Part shown: piece after piece, positions 16,987 through 25,236 of the stretch
Layout of the letters: each line of letters begins with the position of its first letter
Position numbering within the stretch: position 1 is the stretch's first letter
Source: Bacteroidales bacterium
GTDB taxonomy: Bacteria > Bacteroidota > Bacteroidia > Bacteroidales > UBA10428
Assembly: GCA_016934055.1 (NCBI GenBank)
Contig: JAFGTR010000016.1
Coordinates: 1-64,000 of the forward strand
DNA: 64,000 nt
Direction: 5' to 3'
Notes under the pieces: generated by a model
Databases searched by the model: none
What the model was told of the DNA's origin: nothing
What the model saw: only the letters and a program-made list of their open reading frames with translations
Translations under genes and position numbers: made by a program

Positions 16987-18771
16987 ATGAATAGCATGAA
17001 AACACTCAAATATATTGCCGGTTGCTGTTTGGTAAGTTTGCTTATAGCAATCATGATATCATGTGAACTGGATGAGTATAATCCATCCGGTGTCACGGCA
17101 GAATCTATCTGGAGTAATCCTCAGGGGTTTCAAACCCTTGTTAACGCAGCTTATATTAACCAGAGAACATTTTACGGAAAAGAAGACGGTGTCATCATGG
17201 GTGAAGCAGGAACAGATATATGGTTCAGGGCTGACAAGAGTTTCAGTTACCGTCAGGTCTTCCGGTATATTGATTACACACCCGATCAGGCCAGTTCTAC
17301 TAAAAATTACTGGAGGGATCTGTGGCCGGCCGTGAACATGTGCAATGCAGGAATTAACAGGATAGACGATGCAGGCCTTCCTGAAACAGAAAGAAATGCC
17401 AAACTGGGTGAACTCCGGTACTTAAGAGCATTCTACTACTGGCATATAGTGGAAACCTGGGGGGGAGTCGCTCTTTTTACCAACGAAACTGCTCAATCGC
17501 CTAATTTGTCGCCTACCCGTAGTCCTGTTGAAGATTTTTACGATCTGATGATTGACGATCTGGATTATGCAATTGAATGGCTGCCTGTAACACCTGAAAA
17601 TCCGGAAGAATACAGCCGGGCAACAAGAAAATCAGCTATGGGTTTTCTGGCCAGGGTATTATTGACCAGAGCATATTATTCGCTTGACAATAACAACAAG
17701 GCTGAAGCTGATGCTTATTTCACCCGAGCCCGGGATGTTGCACACGCGACACTTGACAGCGCTGCCAGATGGGGTGTTTCACTTTACCAGAACTATGCAG
17801 ACCTGTGGGATAACAGAACGGGAGGAAATAATAAAAACAATTATGAGGCTTTATACGTCATCAGCAATTCCACAAATCCAAATATGAATTACGACATAAA
17901 CGGTAATCGTTTACATCTGTGGTTCATGAACAGATACAGCAACAAGCCCGGCCTGCAGATAGATTTACTTTACGGCAATGACAGTGAAAGGCGTTTCATG
18001 CCAACACAATACTACCTGGATCTGTTTGATGAAACCAAAGATTCACGTTATGCCGCGTCATTTCAGGATGTATGGCTGTGCAATGTGGAAGAAGGATATG
18101 AATGGGATGAGGGTGATCTGTCCAAATTCGGGAAAGATCCTTCACTCCTCGGCAGCAAGATCAATCTTAATGATACAGCGTTGTATATTACAAAAAATGT
18201 TGTACCCGACAAAAGAACGCGCAATTATGTGGTTATTGACAGAGACAGCCTCTTCAATGCAGACACAATATACACCATAGCTGATCTATACCTGCCGTTA
18301 AAGAAATTCTTTGATCCAAACAGGGATGATCCCTCTGCTAAACCGGGGTTCAATGATATCCTTGTGATACGTCTGGCGGAGATGTACCTGATTGCAGCCG
18401 AAGCAGAATTTCAGCTGGGTGACAATGCCGGAGCGGCTGCTGATATCAATGTTATCAGAACCAGGGCAGCCTGGCCCGGTAGAGAAAGTGATATGCTCAT
18501 TTCAGCCGGGGATGTAACGCTTGACTTTATCCTTGACGAAAGAGCCAGGGAGTTCGGAGGTGAACACATGCGCTGGTTTGACCTGAAACGAACGCGTACA
18601 CTTGTAGATCGTATTCAAAGATATAATAAGAACATACAGATCCCTGACCGCTTAATGAGAAAAGACAATGGAATTTTTGAGAACGTTTTGCTCAGGCCTA
18701 TTCCCCAGAATGAAATCGACGCCCTGCTGAACGGGGAGGAATTCGGGCAGAATCCAGGATACCTCAACTGA
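16987..18771 (+). CDS. SusD/RagB-type surface glycan-binding lipoprotein
   Basis: The 594-residue lipoprotein is the lid and glycan-binding partner of the SusC transporter. Seen: a lipoprotein signal ending at IMISCELDEYNP, so Cys is the likely lipidated residue; TPR-like helices (LGELRYLRAFYYWHIVETWGGVALFTNE); and the conserved C-terminal block LAEMYLIAAEAEFQLGD, INVIRTRAAWPG, ILDERAREFGGEHMRWFDLKRT and RPIPQNEIDALL. An alternative start (ATG at 16996) would also keep the signal. A strong terminator-like hairpin follows. Confidence 0.95.
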   Translation: MNSMKTLKYIAGCCLVSLLIAIMISCELDEYNPSGVTAESIWSNPQGFQTLVNAAYINQRTFYGKEDGVIMGEAGTDIWFRADKSFSYRQVFRYIDYTPDQASSTKNYWRDLWPAVNMCNAGINRIDDAGLPETERNAKLGELRYLRAFYYWHIVETWGGVALFTNETAQSPNLSPTRSPVEDFYDLMIDDLDYAIEWLPVTPENPEEYSRATRKSAMGFLARVLLTRAYYSLDNNNKAEADAYFTRARDVAHATLDSAARWGVSLYQNYADLWDNRTGGNNKNNYEALYVISNSTNPNMNYDINGNRLHLWFMNRYSNKPGLQIDLLYGNDSERRFMPTQYYLDLFDETKDSRYAASFQDVWLCNVEEGYEWDEGDLSKFGKDPSLLGSKINLNDTALYITKNVVPDKRTRNYVVIDRDSLFNADTIYTIADLYLPLKKFFDPNRDDPSAKPGFNDILVIRLAEMYLIAAEAEFQLGDNAGAAADINVIRTRAAWPGRESDMLISAGDVTLDFILDERAREFGGEHMRWFDLKRTRTLVDRIQRYNKNIQIPDRLMRKDNGIFENVLLRPIPQNEIDALLNGEEFGQNPGYLN

Positions 18772-18790
18772 TCTATTCAAAATGACCCGA

Positions 18791-18856
18791 GCGATATCCC
18801 AACGGGATGCTGAAAACCCTGCCTTACCATCAGGCCCGTCGGGATATCGCCTTTTT
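18791..18856 (+). terminator. Rho-independent-like terminator after susD
   Basis: A 16-bp stem GCGATATCCCAACGGG (18791-18806) pairs with CCCGTCGGGATATCGC (18835-18850), one mismatch, and is followed by CTTTTTG. It may set high susCD expression apart from the genes downstream. Confidence 0.75.
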
Positions 18857-18934
18857 GTGACCATTACCCTGTCATCATTTTCAGATTATTTATTATCAAA
18901 TGATTAACTACGAACATTTCGAAATTTTCTAAAG

Positions 18935-21688
18935 ATGAATCAATCTTTTAAAAACAGGAATTTATTGCTTCAAATCATCTGTTGCATTATAAGTTTCACT
19001 GCACTCACAGTCAAAGCCACAGAGAGGGTGACACTGATATCATCAATGGAATCTTCTTCGCGGGTGAAATATGGCCTTGAAAAAGTTGGATATATTCTGT
19101 CAGCCAGTCAATACCAGGTTACTTATTCTCATAAATTCACTCAATCAAAAAAAGGAATTTCGATCGTTGTTGGCATATACGATGAACAAGCAATGCATGA
19201 ATTTGCACGGAAAGCATCTATTGACTTTCCTCCAAAATCCGGGAAAGAGGGATATTCCATTGTATCACATAAGAAAACGATCATGGTTATAGGATCTGAT
19301 GCGTCAGGTGCACTATACGGTTGTCTTGAGCTTGCGGACTCCTTAAACGAGCTTGGAAGACTACCAGAAAATTTTACCAGGACCGACCAGCCTGAAATGG
19401 TAATACGCGGTACCTGTATCGGCATGCAAAAAACCAGTTACCTGCCCGGACGTCATGTATACGAATATCCTTATACCCCCGAAAATTTCCCCTGGTTTTA
19501 TGACAAGAGCCTCTGGATAAGATATCTCGACATGCTGGCTGAAAACCGCATGAATTCGCTATATCTGTGGAACGGCCATCCATTTGCTTCACTGGTCAGA
19601 CTTAAAGACTATCCCTATGCCGTTGAAGTGGAGGATTCAACCTTTAAAAAGAATGAAGAACTTTTTACATTTATCACCACCGAAGCTGATAAAAGAGGCA
19701 TATGGGTAATCCAGATGTTTTACAATATCATCGTATCTAAGCCATTTGCAGAACATCATGGCATAAAAACACAGGACAGGAGCCGGCCTATTACACCTTT
19801 GTTATCGGATTATACCCGCAAATCAGTTGCCGCTTTCATAACAAAATATCCGAACGTAGGGCTTATGGTATGCCTGGGAGAGGCTATCAATACCATTGAA
19901 GATGATATCAAATGGTTCACTGAAACAATAATTCCCGGTGTAAAGGACGGCCTGAAAATACGGGGTATAACAAAAGAACCTCCCGTTATACTGCGTGGCC
20001 ACGATACAGAACCCGGCAGGGTTATGAAGGCTGCTCTGCCCTTATACAAGAACCTTTACACAATGCAAAAATATAACGGTGAATCACTGACCACCTATGA
20101 ACCCCGCGGTACATGGGCCAGTATCCCCCGTGAATTGAGCAAACTCGGATCAGTTCATATTGCCAATGTACATATCCTGGCCAACCTTGAACCTTTTCGT
20201 TACGGTTCCCCTGAATTCATTCAAAAAAGCGTTCAGGCCATGCATGACATCCAGGGAGCCAACGGCCTGCATTTGTACCCACAGGCATCATACTGGGACT
20301 GGCCCTATACAGCTGATAATACAAGTCCCCGACTTCTTGAAATGGATCGCGACTGGATATGGTATAAGGCCTGGGCCCGTTACGCCTGGAATTGCCGGCA
20401 CAAAAAAACAGATGAAAAAGTATTCTGGACTGAACAACTGGAGCAATATTACGGATGCCCTGGACACGGCATAGAAATACTGAAAGCCTGTGAAGAATCG
20501 GGACAAATTGCACCCAAGCTTCTTCGCCGTTTCGGGATATCAGACGGAAACCGCCAGACCTTGATTCTTGGAATGTTCATGAGTCAACTGGTGAACCCTC
20601 ACAAATGGAGGGTGTACAGCAATTTTTACAGTTCCAACGGACCTGAAGGTGAAATCCTTATCGACTGGGCAGAAAAAGAGTGGAAACAGGAATCCCATAC
20701 AGGTGAAACACCGCCTCAGATCATTCAGGAAGTCTTGGATCATGGAAGAACAGCAAAAGAAGCCATTAAAGCAGCAGAACCATTTGTTAATGGTAATAAA
20801 GAGGAGTTTTACCGGTTAAAAAACGACATCTGTTGTTATGATGCATTCGCAAGATTCTTTGCCAGCAAGGTCAAGGCAGCCATGCATGTTTTGAGGTACA
20901 GGTATTCCCGGGATATAACCGACCTGGAGAAAGCCCTGCCATTGCTTGAAAAAAGCCTTTCGTGTTATGCCGAACTTGTTGAGATGACAAGGAATTCTTA
21001 TTTATATGCCAACAGCATGCAAACAGGCCAGCGCAGGATACCCGTTGAAGGTTCGGATGGAAAAAACAAAACATGGGAAGAATTAATGCCTCATTATAAA
21101 AATGAGTTAGATAACTTCAAAAACAATATCAGCAGGTTAAAAGGAACACAAACAGAAGACTCTGATAACGTTCATCCTGTGTTATTGCCGGCTGCTGTTG
21201 AATTGCCGGATGAAAACTACAGATTTTATACCCCGGTGGAAGGACAGAAGATTTATTCAGACCAGGACTATGTTATCCAGCAGTCAACCGATGAGATAAA
21301 AAATCTGAGAGGCCTAATATTTTCTTATGAAAAACAGCTCAATGAAGGAACATCTGTCAGGTTCAGGAATGACAAACCGGTAAAAGTGGTAACCGGTTAC
21401 TTCAACGGACACAGTTACAGGATACTGCCACCGCCAACCCTCGAAACCGATGCCAGTGCCAACGACCGTGGACAGGCTGACATACGCATTGCCAATGCCC
21501 TGGCAGTTGAAGGATTATTTCCTGTAAACCTCTATACTTACCATTACGAACCCGGAGAGCACACACTTAACCTGGGGAAAGGCATTTGCCTTGTATTGGG
21601 TTTTATCGACGGAAGCCGGGAAATCAGCACCTATGATGCCGGAATTGGCGTTGAAGACGGGTTAGCGGTTGACTGGTTGTTTTATTAA
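18935..21688 (+). CDS. Secreted GH67-like / alpha-glucuronidase-related glycosidase (putative)
   Basis: The 917-residue protein has a signal peptide (MNQSFKNRNLLLQIICCIISFTALTVKA) and an N-terminal beta-alpha domain like those before GH67/GH20/GH115 barrels (GYSIVSHKKTIMVIGSDASGALYGCLELADSL). The middle looks like a TIM barrel: LDMLAENRMNSLYLWNGHPF, TPLLSDYTRKSVAAFITKYPNVGLMVCLGEAIN (candidate catalytic Glu), VILRGHDTEPGRV, and TYEPRGTWASIPRELSKLG. The C-terminal third is helical, then a beta region. I do not recognise a named GH family with confidence. It starts an apparent operon with two URO-D-like genes (10-bp gap) and a hexuronate-type transporter, which fits release of uronic acids. Confidence 0.65.
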   Translation: MNQSFKNRNLLLQIICCIISFTALTVKATERVTLISSMESSSRVKYGLEKVGYILSASQYQVTYSHKFTQSKKGISIVVGIYDEQAMHEFARKASIDFPPKSGKEGYSIVSHKKTIMVIGSDASGALYGCLELADSLNELGRLPENFTRTDQPEMVIRGTCIGMQKTSYLPGRHVYEYPYTPENFPWFYDKSLWIRYLDMLAENRMNSLYLWNGHPFASLVRLKDYPYAVEVEDSTFKKNEELFTFITTEADKRGIWVIQMFYNIIVSKPFAEHHGIKTQDRSRPITPLLSDYTRKSVAAFITKYPNVGLMVCLGEAINTIEDDIKWFTETIIPGVKDGLKIRGITKEPPVILRGHDTEPGRVMKAALPLYKNLYTMQKYNGESLTTYEPRGTWASIPRELSKLGSVHIANVHILANLEPFRYGSPEFIQKSVQAMHDIQGANGLHLYPQASYWDWPYTADNTSPRLLEMDRDWIWYKAWARYAWNCRHKKTDEKVFWTEQLEQYYGCPGHGIEILKACEESGQIAPKLLRRFGISDGNRQTLILGMFMSQLVNPHKWRVYSNFYSSNGPEGEILIDWAEKEWKQESHTGETPPQIIQEVLDHGRTAKEAIKAAEPFVNGNKEEFYRLKNDICCYDAFARFFASKVKAAMHVLRYRYSRDITDLEKALPLLEKSLSCYAELVEMTRNSYLYANSMQTGQRRIPVEGSDGKNKTWEELMPHYKNELDNFKNNISRLKGTQTEDSDNVHPVLLPAAVELPDENYRFYTPVEGQKIYSDQDYVIQQSTDEIKNLRGLIFSYEKQLNEGTSVRFRNDKPVKVVTGYFNGHSYRILPPPTLETDASANDRGQADIRIANALAVEGLFPVNLYTYHYEPGEHTLNLGKGICLVLGFIDGSREISTYDAGIGVEDGLAVDWLFY

Positions 21689-21698
21689 TTGAAACATT

Positions 21699-22793
21699 AT
21701 GAAATACAGAATCAATAAACATATCGGCGATCAGATCCTCCCTGTTGACATTGTGTTATCACCTGAATGGTGGCATAAACATGAAGGGATCACTTTTGAT
21801 CAGGACTTTTTTTATCATCCAAAGAAAAGAGTAGAGGTTGAGCAGCAGATGGAAAAGATCCTTTTTAACAGGTGGGGCAGATATGATATGGGGCAACTAA
21901 AAGACCAGGGCAAGCCTGAAATCGGAGCCGTACATCTGGCAGCAGGATTTCTGCTATCTGAGATGATGGGTTGCCGGGTTGATTATTCCGATAATCATCC
22001 ACCCCAGGTAATACCGGCCCGGCGGGAAGATCTAATCATTGACAATGAAGAAGTCTTTAAGTCAGGGGCTTTTAAAAAACTGCTCAACCTATGGGAAGCG
22101 CTTAAAACAAAATACGGGTATCTTACGGGCGATATTAACTGGGGAGGCATCCTGAACCTGGCTCTTGACCTGAGAGGGGAAGAAATATTCACCGACATGA
22201 TGCTGAATCCGACGGAAACAAAGAAGTATTTTGGCAAAATAGCTGCCGTCATATCGGCATTCACACAAAAAATAAGCGCTGAAACCCGCTCAACATCCAT
22301 TTCTGTCAACCGTGTGGTCAGGCATCTGCCAAAACCGGTATTTCTGCATTCCGAATGCAGCCATACAATGATTTCCGTTGAAGATTATGAACAATTCCTT
22401 ATGGATTTTGATTTGGCATGGAGTAATTTTAGGCCTTTTGGCATTCATTATTGCGGTTCCGATCCGCATCGTATGGCTGAAAGTTTTGCAAAAATCCCAC
22501 ATCTCGATTTTCTTGATGTCGGATGGGGAGGCGATGTTAAGATTTTGCGCCATTATTTGCCGGATACATTCCTCAACATAAGACTCAGTCCGGTAGAGAT
22601 CATAAACCAGACAAATGATGAAATCAGTAAAACCATAACCAGACTGGTTAATGACTCCGGCAACCCCTTCCTGACAGGTGTCTGCTGCATAAATATGGAC
22701 GATAAAGTCGGTGAGGATAAGATTGAAACAATCTTTAAAACCGTTGAGACGTTAAAAAAAACTTACATAAAAGAAATTCAGAAAAATGCCTGA
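21699..22793 (+). CDS. URO-D superfamily methyltransferase-like protein (2 of 3)
   Basis: The 364-residue cytoplasmic protein has a URO-D-type barrel. Seen: LAAGFLLSEMMGCRVDY, a central domain (GDINWGGILNLALDLRGEEIFTDM), the motif H250-Y-C252-G in FGIHYCGSDPHRM, FLDVGWGGDVKILRHYLPD, and a late Cys pair (TGVCCINMDD, C329-C330). The His-x-Cys-Gly matches the zinc site of corrinoid methyltransferases of this superfamily. It lies 10 bp after the GH67-like gene, and its end overlaps the next URO-D-like gene by 8 bp, so translation is coupled. Function unknown; it is not the haem enzyme. Confidence 0.75.
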   Translation: MKYRINKHIGDQILPVDIVLSPEWWHKHEGITFDQDFFYHPKKRVEVEQQMEKILFNRWGRYDMGQLKDQGKPEIGAVHLAAGFLLSEMMGCRVDYSDNHPPQVIPARREDLIIDNEEVFKSGAFKKLLNLWEALKTKYGYLTGDINWGGILNLALDLRGEEIFTDMMLNPTETKKYFGKIAAVISAFTQKISAETRSTSISVNRVVRHLPKPVFLHSECSHTMISVEDYEQFLMDFDLAWSNFRPFGIHYCGSDPHRMAESFAKIPHLDFLDVGWGGDVKILRHYLPDTFLNIRLSPVEIINQTNDEISKTITRLVNDSGNPFLTGVCCINMDDKVGEDKIETIFKTVETLKKTYIKEIQKNA

Positions 22794-23931
22794 ACGGGGT
22801 TTTATGAAGAAATTCGATACATCTGTCAAAGATGCCCAGGCAACAACGGTTATTTCTGTATCACCAGAAAAATTTGATTTTGATGAATATGCGGAATATG
22901 CCGCAAATCTGAATGAAAAGTGTGATGCTTTCTGGAAAGCCCGATCAGGTGTCCTTGTATACAGGCGTATGCGTGTTGCAGATTGCTTTTCCTATGGCTG
23001 CCGGGATATGAAGGCTTCTCTTGAGAATCAACTGGGAGCATTGAAAAAGAGTATGATATTTAAAGCCGATGTGCCCAACTTTTTAGAGCCCTGGTATGGC
23101 ATTGGCACCATTGCCAGTGCTTTTGGCAGTGACTACACATGGATTGAAGGCCATGCCCCGGCCATGAAACCTTCATTCCGGTCGCTGGACGAGATCTTTT
23201 GCTATAAACATCATGAAGTTGCAAACACTGCAATAGGCCGCCACACCTTATGCATGACAGAATATTTTACTGAGAAAACAAAAGGCAGGCTGCCTATATC
23301 ATTAACAGATACTCAATCGCCTTTGAATATTGCAGGATATCTGCTTCCTTTGGACAAATTTTTAATAAGCTTTCTTACCGAACCTGAAAAAGTACTTCAT
23401 TTCTTTGATATCCTGGCATCTTTATCATCAGGTTTCAACAATGAACAGCTTAAAATAATCAGAAAGTCACTGGTCTGCCCGGGGCACGGTTTTGCATCAT
23501 CGGTATGCTGGAAAGGACTTGGTATGAGTGACGACAATATCCTTATGATTTCTCCTGAACAATACCTTCAAATCGCAGCACCATCCGTTGAAAAGATATG
23601 CAAGCCCTTTGGCGGACCGGCATTTCATTCGTGTGGTAACTGGACTCCCTGGATTGATGCCGTAATGAAGGTAAAAGGATTGCTGACAGCTGACGGTGCA
23701 TTCTCTCCGGAAACTGACCCCGATGCCATTACCAGCCTCGAGACTTTTCATCGTATGGCCGGCAAAGGAATTGTACTGAATGCACGCATCGTAGGCGACG
23801 CAGATACTATTGAACAACAGGTTAGACGCCTTTGGGTGCCGGGGATGAAGCTGATAGTGGTAACCTATTGTCCGACACCCGAAGAGCAAACCAGAGCCTA
23901 TGACCTCATACACGAAATCTGCCAAACATGA
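22786..23931 (+). CDS. URO-D superfamily methyltransferase-like protein (3 of 3)
   Basis: The 381-residue protein is distantly related to its upstream neighbour. Seen: RMRVADCFSYGCRDMKASLENQL, SLTDTQSPLNIAGYLLP, and H281-S-C283-G in GGPAFHSCGNWTPWIDAV, again the His-x-Cys-Gly zinc-type motif, with a later Cys in VVTYCPTPEEQ. The start at 22786 overlaps the previous gene; an ATG at 22804 (MKKFDTS) is an alternative. Its stop overlaps the start of the MFS gene by 4 bp. The tight coupling of two dissimilar URO-D proteins with a uronate-type transporter suggests a two-component reaction on an imported sugar (inference). Confidence 0.75.
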   Translation: MPERGFMKKFDTSVKDAQATTVISVSPEKFDFDEYAEYAANLNEKCDAFWKARSGVLVYRRMRVADCFSYGCRDMKASLENQLGALKKSMIFKADVPNFLEPWYGIGTIASAFGSDYTWIEGHAPAMKPSFRSLDEIFCYKHHEVANTAIGRHTLCMTEYFTEKTKGRLPISLTDTQSPLNIAGYLLPLDKFLISFLTEPEKVLHFFDILASLSSGFNNEQLKIIRKSLVCPGHGFASSVCWKGLGMSDDNILMISPEQYLQIAAPSVEKICKPFGGPAFHSCGNWTPWIDAVMKVKGLLTADGAFSPETDPDAITSLETFHRMAGKGIVLNARIVGDADTIEQQVRRLWVPGMKLIVVTYCPTPEEQTRAYDLIHEICQT

Positions 23932-25181
23932 TCAAAGGGGAAACAGGAAATTACAGATGGAGTGTGGTTATATTGTTATTCTTTGCAACCACCATCAATT
24001 ATATCGACCGTGGCGTGCTGGGTATCCTGGCCCCTGATTTGCAACTCAGACTGGGATGGTCAGAATCGGATTATGGTAATATCGTTGCCGCCTTTCAGGC
24101 TGCTTATGCCATTGGTCTGATCACTACCGGGGGAATACTTGACCGTATTGGAACACGCCTCGGCTATACGCTGGCCATGATTTTGTGGAGCATTGCGGGC
24201 ATGTTCCACGCTGCAGGCAGAAGCCCTCTTTCCTTTGGAATTGCCCGTTTCACACTCGGGTTTGGGCAATCGGCCAATTTTCCGGCAGCTGTAAAGACAG
24301 TTGCAGAATGGTTCCCGAAAAGGGAAAGGGCTCTGGCAACAGGTATTTTCAATGCCGGTTCGAATCTGGGGGCCATACTGACACCTCTTGTTATTCCTCT
24401 GATTGCCTTAAAGTTAAACTGGCAGTGGGCTTTTATCATTACCGGTGCTCTTGGCTTTGTTTGGCTGTTGTTTTGGTTGCCTGTATATAAACAACCTGAA
24501 AATTGCCTTAAGCTTTCGCAACCAGAGAAAAAGTATATTCTTCAGGACGGGGATGAATCTGTGGAGAAAATCCCCTGGTACAAAATAATTCCTCACAGGC
24601 AGACATTAGGGATTTGTCTGGCACGATTCTTTACCGATCCCATCTGGTGGTTCTTCCTTTACTGGCTGCCAAAATTCCTTAATCAGAACTATGAGATTGA
24701 CCTTACTACAATCGGCCCTCCCATTATTATCATCTATGTAATATCCATCGGAGGTTCTGTGACAGGCGGATGGCTGTCTTCATTCTTTATCAGGAAAGGA
24801 AGAAATCCGGTCGCCGCAAGGAAATCGTCGATATTCATACTGGCTTTAATGGTAATACCCATCTTTTTTGCCACAAGGGCATCAAATATGTGGGTTTCTG
24901 TTTTGCTGATTTCAATGGCCACTTTTGCCCACCAGGGATACGCTGCCAATATCTTCACAATCGTATCGGATATATATCCCAAAAATGCTGTCGGCTCAAT
25001 GATTGGCCTTGCAGGTTTTGCAGGGGCAGTTGGAGGTACGCTTTTTTCGTTTGCCGTCGGACTGATTCTGGAGGCCACCAGCAATTATTATATTATCTTT
25101 GGTTTTGCCAGCATTGCTTATTTGTTATGCTGGGCCTCTCTTAAACTTTTTGTACCTGATGATGAGACAATTATTATTTAA
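23928..25181 (+). CDS. MFS transporter, hexuronate (ExuT/ACS)-type
   Basis: The 417-residue inner-membrane protein has 12 predicted helices and the anion:cation symporter (ACS) subfamily pattern of hexuronate/galactonate carriers. Seen: TTINYIDRGVLGILAPDLQ in helix 1; the loop motif GGILDRIGTRLGYTLAMILWS; and ARFTLGFGQSANFPAAVKTVAEWFPKRERALATGIFNAGSNLG, a strong ExuT-like signature. Predicted cargo is glucuronate, galacturonate or a methylated derivative, in line with the GH115 and GH67-like genes. It overlaps the preceding URO-D gene by 4 bp. Confidence 0.88.
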   Translation: MIKGETGNYRWSVVILLFFATTINYIDRGVLGILAPDLQLRLGWSESDYGNIVAAFQAAYAIGLITTGGILDRIGTRLGYTLAMILWSIAGMFHAAGRSPLSFGIARFTLGFGQSANFPAAVKTVAEWFPKRERALATGIFNAGSNLGAILTPLVIPLIALKLNWQWAFIITGALGFVWLLFWLPVYKQPENCLKLSQPEKKYILQDGDESVEKIPWYKIIPHRQTLGICLARFFTDPIWWFFLYWLPKFLNQNYEIDLTTIGPPIIIIYVISIGGSVTGGWLSSFFIRKGRNPVAARKSSIFILALMVIPIFFATRASNMWVSVLLISMATFAHQGYAANIFTIVSDIYPKNAVGSMIGLAGFAGAVGGTLFSFAVGLILEATSNYYIIFGFASIAYLLCWASLKLFVPDDETIII

Positions 25182-25236
25182 ACTCTTCGAACTGTTTTTA
25201 GTAAGAAACCATAACCAGGGCTTACAAATATTCAGA

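Noticed and set aside
17902..17915. A GGTAATCGTTTACA sequence resembling the LacI-type operator
   Set aside because: It lies inside the susD coding sequence, encodes ordinary residues, and lacks the paired partner at 66 bp.
21699..23931. Annotation of the URO-D genes as haem-synthesis HemE
   Set aside because: They carry His-x-Cys-Gly motifs, lack a recognisable HemE signature, occur three times, and sit among glycan genes.
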